A stretch of 15,840 nt of DNA from Clostridia bacterium (lineage in GTDB: Bacteria; Bacillota; Clostridia; Christensenellales; Borkfalkiaceae). Below are positions 7,543 through 13,978 of the stretch, one piece after another (positions within the stretch are counted from its first letter, which is position 1; the number at the start of each line of letters is the position of its first letter). Position numbers and translations under genes: made by a program. A model generated the notes under the pieces. That model was not told the origin of the DNA, did no database searches, and worked only from the letters and a program-made list of their open reading frames with translations. The DNA is taken from assembly GCA_900766495.1 (NCBI GenBank), contig CAAFVM010000046.1, forward strand, positions 1-15,840, read 5' to 3'.

Positions 7543-8091
7543 TTAACCGTTTTTGGTTTCGTCGGATTTAACCTCGGTAGCGGCTTCGGCGTTCGCGGTA
7601 ACGTTCGCGGGGGGAGCGGCAACCTCGGCGGGTTCCTCTTTTTTAATTAAAATTTGCGCAACCATTACGAAAGCGTAAGCTAAAACCAAAAGAATAAAAA
7701 TAACCAGCCAGATGGTGGAAGCAACGTTATACACGTCTTCTTCGAAAGCGTTCATGCCCATAAAGCTGAAAATTATAAAAATCAAACCGAAAACAAGCGC
7801 GGATATGCAACCTGCCATTCCCACGGTCTTTTTGCCCGCCTTGGGTTTAGCGATTCCTATAAATCTTCTTGAAGCAACGACCATATAAATAAGCGAAGCC
7901 AAAGAATAAATAATTACCGCAACAAGAACCATTTCGGAATCAGTCATAAGTTTGCCGAAGCCGATAGCGCCGAAAGCATAGGTTCCGTAAAATATGGGGA
8001 GCTTCAAGATGATACCGAATAAGTTACAAACGGCGTAAACGATAGCTGCGATTCCCGCAACCCAACTTACGATTTTAAGAGCCTTTTTCAT
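7543..8091 (-). CDS. Four-helix membrane protein of unknown function
   Basis: I do not recognise this 182-residue protein. Four hydrophobic segments are visible at about 7-29, 53-73, 90-112 and 125-149. A charged tail of about 33 residues (150-182), rich in Glu, Ala and Thr, should be cytoplasmic. The N-terminus MKKALKIVSW fits a first transmembrane helix more than a cleaved signal. A basic loop (SRRFIGIAKPKAGKK, 74-88) follows helix 2 and should face the cytoplasm. No catalytic or ligand-binding motif is evident. The start is supported by AAGGAG, about 11 bases upstream, and a hairpin lies just before that site. It forms its own transcription unit ending at the bidirectional terminator. Confidence 0.85.
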   Translation of the reverse strand: MKKALKIVSWVAGIAAIVYAVCNLFGIILKLPIFYGTYAFGAIGFGKLMTDSEMVLVAVIIYSLASLIYMVVASRRFIGIAKPKAGKKTVGMAGCISALVFGLIFIIFSFMGMNAFEEDVYNVASTIWLVIFILLVLAYAFVMVAQILIKKEEPAEVAAPPANVTANAEAATEVKSDETKNG

Positions 8092-8111
8092 ATATAAATT
8101 ATCTCCTTATT

Positions 8112-8142
8112 TCGGGTGACCGTTTTTGTTTTTTTCACCCGA
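8112..8142 (-). promoter_or_regulatory. Leader hairpin upstream of the membrane protein gene
   Basis: TCGGGTGA (8112-8119) and TCACCCGA (8135-8142) are perfect 8-base inverted arms with a 15-base loop. On the minus-strand transcript the hairpin ends a few bases before the AAGGAG site of the gene starting at 8091. There is no U-run, so control of translation or mRNA stability is more likely than termination. Confidence 0.5.
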
Positions 8143-8373
8143 TATAACCAACCTTTGTTCGGTAAAAAAGCCGAAAGTTTACGTCGCGTTTGTCTACCGC
8201 AACTTATAAAAACCGTAACAATTCTCCCCCCCCCCCCGTTTGATTTGTCAAGCGTTTTTCGGCGTTTTTTGCAATTTTGTCGTAATTTTTTTAATTTTTT
8301 GCGTTAATAATTAAAGTGCAACAACCTATTGTTTAAAATAAATAAGTTATGCGAATAATAATTAAGTCGCACC

Positions 8374-8405
8374 GCGCGCGGCAACCAAACGCACAAGCCG
8401 CGCGC
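8374..8405 (+). promoter_or_regulatory. G/C-only leader hairpin of the ferritin-like gene
   Basis: GCGCGCGGC (8374-8382) and GCCGCGCGC (8397-8405) are perfect 9-base inverted arms made only of G-C pairs around a 14-base loop. The hairpin ends 13 bases before the AAAGGA ribosome binding site (8419-8424) of the gene at 8433. No T-run follows, so it is not a standard terminator. Confidence 0.65.
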
Positions 8406-8432
8406 AAATTCACGCGATAAAGGATTGTTATT

Positions 8433-9719
8433 ATGAACCCGTTTAACGAAAAAGCAAAAAAAGCGGAAGACTACCTTGCGGGGCTTAAAGATTTGTTCCC
8501 CCCTCCCTACGACAAGCGCACCACCTCGCCCTACACTAAAACGCGAATAATTTTTGCTACGGGCGCAGAGTTCGAAGCCAACTGGCACTCGCACTGCACG
8601 CAGCGGCACGTTGCCGACGGAGATTTAAGGCGCGAACTTGCTCTTACCCGATTTTTGGAAAAACAGCAACAGCAAAAACTTTCGCAGTTAAAGCCCGCCA
8701 ACGAAAACATTCTTGAAACCACCATAGGCTACGAGCAGCTCGCCGTGGACTTAACCGCGTTTATGGCGCAAAACGAAAGCGACGAAAACGTTAAAAAAGC
8801 GTTGGATTTCGCTCTTTTGGAAGACTTCGACCACCTTTACCGTTACGCCAACTTGTTAGACAGCGATTACGGAACTCACGCCGAGCGACTTGTGGGCAAA
8901 TACACCGAAATTACGCCCGGTCGTCCGACGTTCGCCCACCACAGGCTGCCCGAAGACAACGTGAAAAAGCCGGTAAACCCGCAAACGGCGCAAACCCGAA
9001 CCATGCTGAACACAATGATTATTACCGCAGCCGAGCAGCAAACCATGAACTTTTATATGAACGCGGGAACTTACTATAAAAACGAGGCGGGCAAACGGCT
9101 TTATCAGGAAATTTGCCTTGTCGAAGAGGAACACGTAACTCAATACGGCAGTTTAATCGACTGCACGGCAAGTCTTCTTGAAAGCGGCTTGTGGCACGAA
9201 TACACCGAGTGTTATATTTACTGGTCGAACTACCTTACCGAAACCGACGAGCGAATGAAAAAGATTTGGGAATATTATTTCGAGCTTGAACTTTCGCACC
9301 TCGACCGCGCCCGCAAACTGCTTAAAAAATACGAGAAAAAAGAGTACGACGAGGTTATTAAAGACCCCGAGTTTCCCGAACCCATACGCCTCACTTCTAA
9401 TATCGGCTATGTGCGCGGCGTGCTTGAAAACACCGTGCAATACACCGGAAAGCTTACCGATTACAAGCCCGTGTCTTCGCTTAAAAACACCGATCCGTTT
9501 TTTGTTTATAACGAAAAATTCAACGACCCGCTTAAACAAAACCCGTCGCACCGCGTTATAACCGCGCATATCGATAAAAAAGGCGAAGACTATCGTTTCG
9601 AAACCGCCGAAAACCCGATTAAGGCTTTGCGCCCGCGCGACAAAGACGATTTATCCGTGGGCGTAGACATTAACGCCGCAAACGACGGAAAGGGCTTTAT
9701 TCCGCCAAGCCGCGCGTAA
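8433..9719 (+). CDS. Ferritin-like (diiron-type) helical protein, unrecognised family
   Basis: I cannot assign this 428-residue soluble protein to a named family. It has no signal peptide or membrane segment. The middle (about 90-300) is strongly helical and repeats the ferritin/rubrerythrin metal-ligand pattern, a Glu in one helix and an ExxH-like motif about 30 residues later. The three pairs are E101 with EDFDH (130-134), E201 with EEEH (231-234), and E259 with ELSH (286-289). Normal ferritin-like proteins have two such pairs. The N-terminal 90 residues include WHSHCTQRH (51-59), another possible metal-binding cluster, and the last 130 residues look extended and charged. The start has AAAGGA 8 bases upstream. 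Possible roles are iron or oxygen handling, or a spore-coat or storage protein; all are inference. It is transcribed alone, and the next gene has its own promoter. Confidence 0.85.
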   Translation: MNPFNEKAKKAEDYLAGLKDLFPPPYDKRTTSPYTKTRIIFATGAEFEANWHSHCTQRHVADGDLRRELALTRFLEKQQQQKLSQLKPANENILETTIGYEQLAVDLTAFMAQNESDENVKKALDFALLEDFDHLYRYANLLDSDYGTHAERLVGKYTEITPGRPTFAHHRLPEDNVKKPVNPQTAQTRTMLNTMIITAAEQQTMNFYMNAGTYYKNEAGKRLYQEICLVEEEHVTQYGSLIDCTASLLESGLWHEYTECYIYWSNYLTETDERMKKIWEYYFELELSHLDRARKLLKKYEKKEYDEVIKDPEFPEPIRLTSNIGYVRGVLENTVQYTGKLTDYKPVSSLKNTDPFFVYNEKFNDPLKQNPSHRVITAHIDKKGEDYRFETAENPIKALRPRDKDDLSVGVDINAANDGKGFIPPSRA

Positions 9720-9723
9720 TCGT

Positions 9724-9753
9724 TTGACAAACCCGCCCGTATTATTGTATTAT
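9724..9753 (+). promoter_or_regulatory. Promoter of the DedA/TVP38-type gene
   Basis: A consensus TTGACA (9724-9729) is followed after 18 bases by TATTAT (9748-9753). The predicted transcript starts near 9760, exactly where a hairpin begins. Confidence 0.7.
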
Positions 9754-9759
9754 ATTTTA

Positions 9760-9784
9760 AAATCCCGACAAAATTGCGGGATTT
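9760..9784 (+). promoter_or_regulatory. 5'-end hairpin in the leader of the DedA/TVP38-type gene
   Basis: AAATCCCG (9760-9767) pairs perfectly with CGGGATTT (9777-9784) around a 9-base loop. It sits at the predicted 5' end of the transcript, a position where stems protect mRNA from decay. Without a T-run it would be a poor terminator for the upstream gene. An A/T-rich inverted repeat (GCATATA/TATATGC, about 9808-9834) follows. Confidence 0.45.
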
Positions 9785-9862
9785 GACGAAATACGAAGCT
9801 TTTCGGCGCATATAATTTCATATATTATATATGCAGGTATGCCGCCGAAAGAGGTGGGTAAA

Positions 9863-10777
9863 ATGAAAAACTTTTTTATCAGGAACAAAGCGCGCATTAT
9901 AAAAGTGCTTGAACTTTTGGGTATAGTAATAGCTATATCTTTGGTTACGTTCGGCATTTTGCTTTTGTGCGGAGTTATGAAAATCGGCGCCGACGGGGTG
10001 GAATTCAACGCCGAACTTTTCGAATCGTTCAAATACACCTGGTACGGCATTGCGCTGTTCATAATTTTACAAGCGATTATCACCGTGCTTTTGTGCGTAA
10101 TACCGGGCGTTTCCATGGCGATAATCGTTGCCTGCACCCTGCTTTACGACGTGTGGTGGCAAGCGTTTTTAATCTCGTTCGTGTCGGTTATGTCGTCAAG
10201 CGCGTTTATGTATTTCGTGGGGCGCTTCGGCGGATATAAAATTTGCGAAAAAATGCTCGGCAAAGACGATTGCGAACAGGCAACCGAACTTTTAAGAAAC
10301 AAAGGCACCGTTTATTTTCCGCTGATGATGGCGTTTCCCGCTTTCCCCGACGACGCGCTCGTTATGATTGCGGGCGTTACCAAAATGAGCCTTAAATGGT
10401 TTATCCCCTCTATAATTATAGGCAGAGGCGTGGGCATTTACACGATTGTGCGCGGGCTTTCGATTGTTCCTTTCGATTCGTTCACCGGCATTTACGATTG
10501 GTTTATTCTTATAACCGTTTGCGCGTTCTGGGTAATTCTTCTTTTCTACCTTGCGCACAAGCTTAACGTAAAAATGGAAAAAAACCGCGAAGCCGCCGCT
10601 AAAAAAGAAGCGGAAGCCAAAGCCGAAACGGCCGAAAACGAAACTTCGACCGACGAAAACAACGCCGAAAACGCGGACGAAGCGCTTGCTGCTAAAGCTT
10701 TAAAGAGCGTTGAAGAAAACAATAAAAACGCCGCAGCCGAAGAAGAAACCGCCGCTACCGACGACGAAAACAAATAA
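9863..10777 (+). CDS. TVP38/TMEM64 (DedA/VTT-domain) family membrane protein with acidic tail
   Basis: The ATG at 9863 is preferred over one at 9839 because a ribosome binding site AGAGGTGG (9850-9857) lies 5 bases before it, giving 304 residues. Hydrophobic segments at about 12-38, 60-95, 98-120, 150-172, 180-200 and 211-232 surround the VTT domain. That domain has VIPGVSMA (79-86), GRFGGYK (120-126) and the polar FPAFPDD motif (158-164), followed by a GRGVGIY segment. Members of this superfamily include lipid carrier flippases and scramblases and proteins of unknown substrate. Residues 238-304 form a charged, Ala/Glu/Lys/Asn-rich tail with coiled-coil character, not typical of the family. 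A terminator shared with the opposing protease gene follows. Confidence 0.88.
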   Translation: MKNFFIRNKARIIKVLELLGIVIAISLVTFGILLLCGVMKIGADGVEFNAELFESFKYTWYGIALFIILQAIITVLLCVIPGVSMAIIVACTLLYDVWWQAFLISFVSVMSSSAFMYFVGRFGGYKICEKMLGKDDCEQATELLRNKGTVYFPLMMAFPAFPDDALVMIAGVTKMSLKWFIPSIIIGRGVGIYTIVRGLSIVPFDSFTGIYDWFILITVCAFWVILLFYLAHKLNVKMEKNREAAAKKEAEAKAETAENETSTDENNAENADEALAAKALKSVEENNKNAAAEEETAATDDENK

Positions 10778-10790
10778 AAATAAAAAACAA

Positions 10791-10836
10791 AAACCTCGCT
10801 ATAACGCCGTTAACAAGCATTTAGCGAGGTTTTTTA
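10791..10836. terminator. Bidirectional terminator between the VTT-domain gene and the protease gene
   Basis: AAACCTCGCTA (10791-10801) and TAGCGAGGTTT (10822-10832) form an 11-base stem around a 20-base loop, with T-runs on both strands. The same stem core, CGCTA...TAGCGAGG, is used again at 13979-14018. Confidence 0.85.
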
Positions 10837-10852
10837 TTACCACAAAGGCGAA

Positions 10853-12205
10853 TTATTTAATATCAGAAAAATCTTTTGCCGTAACCGTGAATTTAACGGT
10901 TACTTCGGTGCCGAGCCTGTCGAGAACCATGGTTATTTCGGTGTTCGGGCGAACGCAGAACATAGCGTCGATTACGTGGAAAAGCCTTGTAACTTCGTAA
11001 GAAGTTCCGTCTATCGAAAGGCTTTTCACCACGTCGCCCGCCTTAACTCCCGCGTTTGCGGCAAGCGAGTTTTCGGTTACGCTTTTAACCTCAACCTTTT
11101 CTACGATGCGCGCGCCGCCAAGCGTATTGTCGTAAACAGCGGAGGACGAAGCGATGTAAGTGGTAACGCCCATAATGGCTTTTGAAACGCATTCTTTTCC
11201 GTTTTTCTCGGCGTTCCACATTATGTTTTCGGCTACCCTTTTCGCAATGTTCGCGGGAATGGCATAACCCATGTTTTCAACGTCTTCTTCAACGATTTTG
11301 GCGTTTACAATGCCTAAAAGCATGCCGTCTGCGGCGAAAAGTCCGCCGCCCGAGTTACCGTGGTTTATAGCGCAGTCAACGCGAATGCAACGGTATTGAA
11401 CGGACGTCACGTCGTCGGCGCCGGTCATATTAACGTATTCCGAATCTTTGCTTACAATACCGTAGCTTGCCGAAATACCGTCGTTTTCGGGGTTGCCAAC
11501 TGCGGCTACCTGCGTGCCTACTTTAACGTAATCGGTGTTGGCAAAAGTAACGGCGGTTGCCGAGCTTTGTTTAATTACTTCGCTGTTTTCAACCTTTAAA
11601 ACGGCTATATCGTAAGTCATGCTGCCACCCACGTAAGTAGCGATAATTTTGCCGCCCTCGTATTCGCCGCCGTATAAATAAAGGTATATTTCGTTTGAAA
11701 TTTTGTTGCTTGTGGTGGCGTTTTTATAATAAACAACGTGGTAGTTGGTTATTACGTAAGCCGAACCGTTAGCACGGTCTACGCTATAAAAAACGCCCGC
11801 GCCGTTAAGAGTGGTTTGCTGTTTTTCGCCGTAAAATCCCGTTGAAACGTAGAACACAGACGACACTTTAACCACCTGCAACAGCGCTTGGTTTATCATT
11901 GCCGAGCAATCGTTGCCGCCGAGGTATTCTTTTAAAAATTCAAGATATGTGCCGCTATAACCCTCTTCTTTGGCTTTTTCGTAAAGAGAGTTAATATCGT
12001 CTGCCGAAAGCGCGGCGTTGGTTCCGTCTTTGCCCGCGGCGCCCGTATCGCCTTTAAGCGATTCAAGCCATTCTTGCTTGGTGCCGGTAAAGCCCTCTTC
12101 GCAGGCGATTTCGTATGCGCTTAAAGCTTTCGAACACCCCGTAAACGACAGCGCCAGCACAACCGTCAGCACAAACACGACTATTTTAGTTAAAGTCTTT
12201 TTCAT
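10853..12205 (-). CDS. HtrA-like trypsin-family serine protease, lipoprotein with PDZ domain
   Basis: This 450-residue protein is predicted to be an extracytoplasmic, lipid-anchored quality-control protease. The N-terminus is a lipoprotein signal with C24 (ALSFTGC). Residues 30-52 and 75-97 are two copies of a motif of the type YEIACEEGFTGTKQEWLESL, separated by a short collagen-like G-x-y stretch (GDTGAAGKDGT, 52-62). The trypsin domain has all three catalytic residues: H156 (ITNYHVV), D199 (YDIAVLKV) and S285 (HGNSGGGLF). A PDZ domain follows at about 370-435 (NAGVKAGDVV). The start has GGGGAGG about 9 bases upstream. It ends next to the shared bidirectional terminator. The family is HtrA/DegP-like; the N-terminal repeats are unusual for it and may mediate wall or partner binding (inference). 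Confidence 0.92.
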   Translation of the reverse strand: MKKTLTKIVVFVLTVVLALSFTGCSKALSAYEIACEEGFTGTKQEWLESLKGDTGAAGKDGTNAALSADDINSLYEKAKEEGYSGTYLEFLKEYLGGNDCSAMINQALLQVVKVSSVFYVSTGFYGEKQQTTLNGAGVFYSVDRANGSAYVITNYHVVYYKNATTSNKISNEIYLYLYGGEYEGGKIIATYVGGSMTYDIAVLKVENSEVIKQSSATAVTFANTDYVKVGTQVAAVGNPENDGISASYGIVSKDSEYVNMTGADDVTSVQYRCIRVDCAINHGNSGGGLFAADGMLLGIVNAKIVEEDVENMGYAIPANIAKRVAENIMWNAEKNGKECVSKAIMGVTTYIASSSAVYDNTLGGARIVEKVEVKSVTENSLAANAGVKAGDVVKSLSIDGTSYEVTRLFHVIDAMFCVRPNTEITMVLDRLGTEVTVKFTVTAKDFSDIK

Positions 12206-12220
12206 TTTTTATAACCTCCC

Positions 12221-12255
12221 CGCGGTTTAAACAATGTAAAAAGGTAAAAACCGCG
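12221..12255 (-). promoter_or_regulatory. Leader hairpin abutting the protease ribosome binding site
   Basis: CGCGGTTT (12221-12228) and AAACCGCG (12248-12255) are perfect 8-base arms with a 19-base loop. On the minus-strand transcript the hairpin runs directly into GGGAGG, the ribosome binding site. Such a stem could limit ribosome access. Confidence 0.5.
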
Positions 12256-12470
12256 ACTTTAAAGGAAAACTTGCTTGCCTCACGTGGCAAAGGTCTTCCG
12301 CTTCATCTTATTTACGCACAAATTATACACCCGCCAAGTTAAAACGTGGTTAAAATTTTTTAACTTATTTTTAAAATAAACGATAAAAGCGGGTAAAAAA
12401 TTTTTCTTTTAAAAATAGCATCTGAAAATAACGTCGTTTTTATTTCCTATAACTAATTGCCGCAAAGGCG

Positions 12471-12499
12471 TTGACATTCTCGGCTTCGTCGATTATAAT
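12471..12499 (+). promoter_or_regulatory. Perfect-consensus promoter of yggS
   Basis: TTGACA (12471-12476) and TATAAT (12494-12499) are both exact consensus hexamers with the optimal 17-base spacer. The start codon of yggS is only 8 bases beyond the -10 box, so the mRNA should have essentially no leader. Confidence 0.85.
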
Positions 12500-12507
12500 A
12501 AAAAGGT

Positions 12508-13251
12508 ATGAACGATGAACCGTGCGGCGCGACCGATAAGCGCATATCCGATTTTTTTAAAAATTTACCCGAAAAAAACGCTTTCGGCGAAAAAATTCGC
12601 GTGGTTGCGGCGGTAAAAACCCGCACGCCCAAAGAAATTTCGCTTGCCTGCGCAAACGGCGTTACCGAAATAGGCGAAAATAAAATTCAGGAACTTAACC
12701 AAAAACTCGGGCTTTACCCCAAAAACGCGACTTTGCATTTTATAGGTCATCTGCAAACCAACAAGGCTAAATACGCTGTTGGCAACGTGGACTTAATTCA
12801 ATCGATAGACAGTTTGCATTTAGCCCAAGCCGTTAACGCCCGCGCCGAAAAACTTGGAATAACTCAAAAAATTCTGCTTGAAATAAACTCGGGCGACCCG
12901 AAAAAATTCGGTTTTTCTTTTGAAGAAACGCAAAACGCGTTCGAGCAAATAAGCAAACTTAAAAACGTTAAGCTCGAGGGTATTATGACCGTTTTGCCCT
13001 CGTTTTACCCCGAAAAAAATAAAAACGACGGCGATTTTAACCCGAAACTTGCCGAAATTTGCGCTAAAACGCGCGAACTTTACCAAACGCTTAAAAAATC
13101 GTTTGAGCAAATAAGCGTTTTGTCGATGGGGATGTCGCACGACTATAAAGAAGCCGTTAAGGGCGGCTCGAATATGTTGCGGATAGGCGAAGCGCTGTTC
13201 GGCAAACGCGTTTACCCCGAAAAAGTAAATTTACCCTCTGTAAATATTTAG
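12508..13251 (+). CDS. yggS: PLP homeostasis protein YggS/YlmE
   Basis: This 247-residue cytoplasmic protein binds pyridoxal 5'-phosphate and helps keep PLP and amino-acid pools in balance; it has no known enzyme activity. The PLP lysine is K37 in VVAAVKTRTP. Other family motifs are IGENKIQEL, HFIGHLQTNK, LLEINSGDPKKFGF, LEGIMTV, LSMGMSHDY and the phosphate-binding GSNMLRIGEALFG. Length is slightly above the family norm because of about 10 extra N-terminal residues. No ribosome binding site is well placed: AAGG lies 2 bases from the ATG, and the promoter -10 box ends at 12499. Initiation on a leaderless mRNA is therefore likely. sepF follows, as in many Gram-positive division clusters (ylmE-ylmF). 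Confidence 0.95.
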   Translation: MNDEPCGATDKRISDFFKNLPEKNAFGEKIRVVAAVKTRTPKEISLACANGVTEIGENKIQELNQKLGLYPKNATLHFIGHLQTNKAKYAVGNVDLIQSIDSLHLAQAVNARAEKLGITQKILLEINSGDPKKFGFSFEETQNAFEQISKLKNVKLEGIMTVLPSFYPEKNKNDGDFNPKLAEICAKTRELYQTLKKSFEQISVLSMGMSHDYKEAVKGGSNMLRIGEALFGKRVYPEKVNLPSVNI

Positions 13252-13260
13252 CGGTAGTTT

Positions 13261-13311
13261 AGCCGCCGCGTTCTTTTCCACGAGATTCCTCGGCTTCGCT
13301 CGAAATGACAG
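13261..13311 (+). repeat. Dispersed intergenic repeat, family A, copy 3
   Basis: It reads AGCCGCCGCGTTCTTTTCCA, CGAGATTCCTCGGCTTCGCT and CGAAATGACAG, matching copy 1 (3048-3098) with few differences. It lies just after the yggS stop, between yggS and sepF. Confidence 0.75.
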
Positions 13312-13370
13312 AGCGGAGTAAAAAACGTTTCTTCCCGCCGCATTTTAACCGATTTTAATCGATTTTCGCA

Positions 13371-13461
13371 CTTTCGAACCCACACGCAAAGTTAAAACTT
13401 TCGAACTTGCAAGCGAATTTCGAACGCACACGTAAAATTTGAACACACACGCAAAGTAAAA
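13371..13461 (+). repeat. Four imperfect tandem repeats in the sepF leader
   Basis: The motif TTTCGAAC(N)CACACGCAAA recurs at 13371-13397, 13398-13417 (shorter and diverged), 13417-13437 and 13437-13461. Repeat lengths are about 20-27 bases. The last copy runs into the AAAGGA ribosome binding site of sepF. Confidence 0.65.
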
Positions 13462-13471
13462 GGAATTTATT

Positions 13472-13831
13472 ATGTTTGATTTTTTTACCAAAACCGAAAA
13501 CGAAAATAAAAAGAATAAACAGGCAAAAAAGCCCGCCGAAAAAACGCAAACCCGCCGCGCAGTCAATTTCAACCAAAACGATAATTCAGACTCGCTTGGC
13601 GGAAGCGGTTACCGCGTAATACTCCCCCGCTCGTTCGAGGATGTTTCTAAAGTAATCGAATTGCTTTCGGTAAACAAGCCGGTAATTGTCAACCTTAAAG
13701 AGGTTGAAGACGGCACCGCGCAAAGGGTGTTAGATATTTTGTGCGGAGCGGTCTGCGCGCTCAACGGCGGCGTTTACGAACTTGAAAACAATATTTACGT
13801 GTTCACGCCCGATTCGGTAAACGTAAACTGA
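13472..13831 (+). CDS. sepF: Cell division protein SepF
   Basis: This 119-residue protein is SepF (YlmF), which anchors FtsZ to the membrane and supports septum assembly in Gram-positive bacteria. The N-terminal MFDFFTK is the amphipathic membrane-binding helix. Residues 10-45 are a charged, flexible linker. The SepF domain (about 46-117) has YRVILPRSFEDVSKVIELL, KPVIVNL, AQRVLDILCGAVCALNG and IYVFTP. Length is a little shorter than in Bacillus but complete. AAAGGA lies 7-8 bases before the ATG. The link to yggS is conserved in many Firmicutes, but here 220 bases of repeats separate the two. No clear separate promoter is seen. Confidence 0.95.
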   Translation: MFDFFTKTENENKKNKQAKKPAEKTQTRRAVNFNQNDNSDSLGGSGYRVILPRSFEDVSKVIELLSVNKPVIVNLKEVEDGTAQRVLDILCGAVCALNGGVYELENNIYVFTPDSVNVN

Positions 13832-13858
13832 CGGCAGTTTTTTTCCGCGCCCGTATTT

Positions 13859-13906
13859 GCCGCGCGGTTGTTCTTTTCGCCCGTTCTCGCGCGGCTTATT
13901 TTATTT
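13859..13906 (+). terminator. Possible terminator after sepF
   Basis: GCCGCGCG (13859-13866) and CGCGCGGC (13888-13895) are perfect GC-only arms with a 21-base loop. A T-rich stretch (TTATTTTATTTGATTT) follows. It lies 28 bases after the sepF stop. The T tract is interrupted, so termination may be partial; a cleaner terminator follows at 13979. Confidence 0.5.
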
Positions 13907-13978
13907 GATTTAGCGCGACGGCAGCCGCGGCTTGTTTTATTAATAAACCGCGACAAAAAATTAATATAGTCATGCAAA

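Larger units (their letters stand above)
8092..8432. other. Divergent intergenic region with homopolymer, repeats and leader hairpins
   Basis: These 341 bases separate the membrane protein gene (minus) from the ferritin-like gene (plus) and contain no convincing ORF. They hold the leader hairpin at 8112-8142, a run of twelve C at 8226-8237, and a minus-strand TTGACA at 8246-8251 next to that run. A direct repeat of GCG(TT/AA)TAATAATTAA lies at about 8301 and 8351, and a strong GC hairpin at 8374-8405. No promoter of good quality was found for either gene. TTGTTT (8330-8335), 19 bases before AATAAT, is the best weak plus-strand candidate. Confidence 0.6.
12206..12507. other. Divergent intergenic region between protease gene and yggS
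   Basis: These 302 bases contain the protease leader hairpin (12221-12255) and a smaller stem GCTTGCC...GGCAAAG near 12271-12289. A minus-strand TATAAT (12322-12327) is a candidate -10 box for the protease without a good -35 box. An A/T-rich tract (about 12345-12420) follows, then the consensus yggS promoter at 12471-12499. No gene is seen. Confidence 0.6.

Noticed and set aside
9839..9862. Upstream ATG as the start of the VTT-domain gene
   Set aside because: The only good ribosome binding site (9850-9857) lies between this ATG and the one at 9863, so the later start is favoured.
13371..13461. Tandem repeats as a possible CRISPR array
   Set aside because: The copies are imperfect and directly adjoining, have no unique spacers of constant length, and there is no cas gene nearby.
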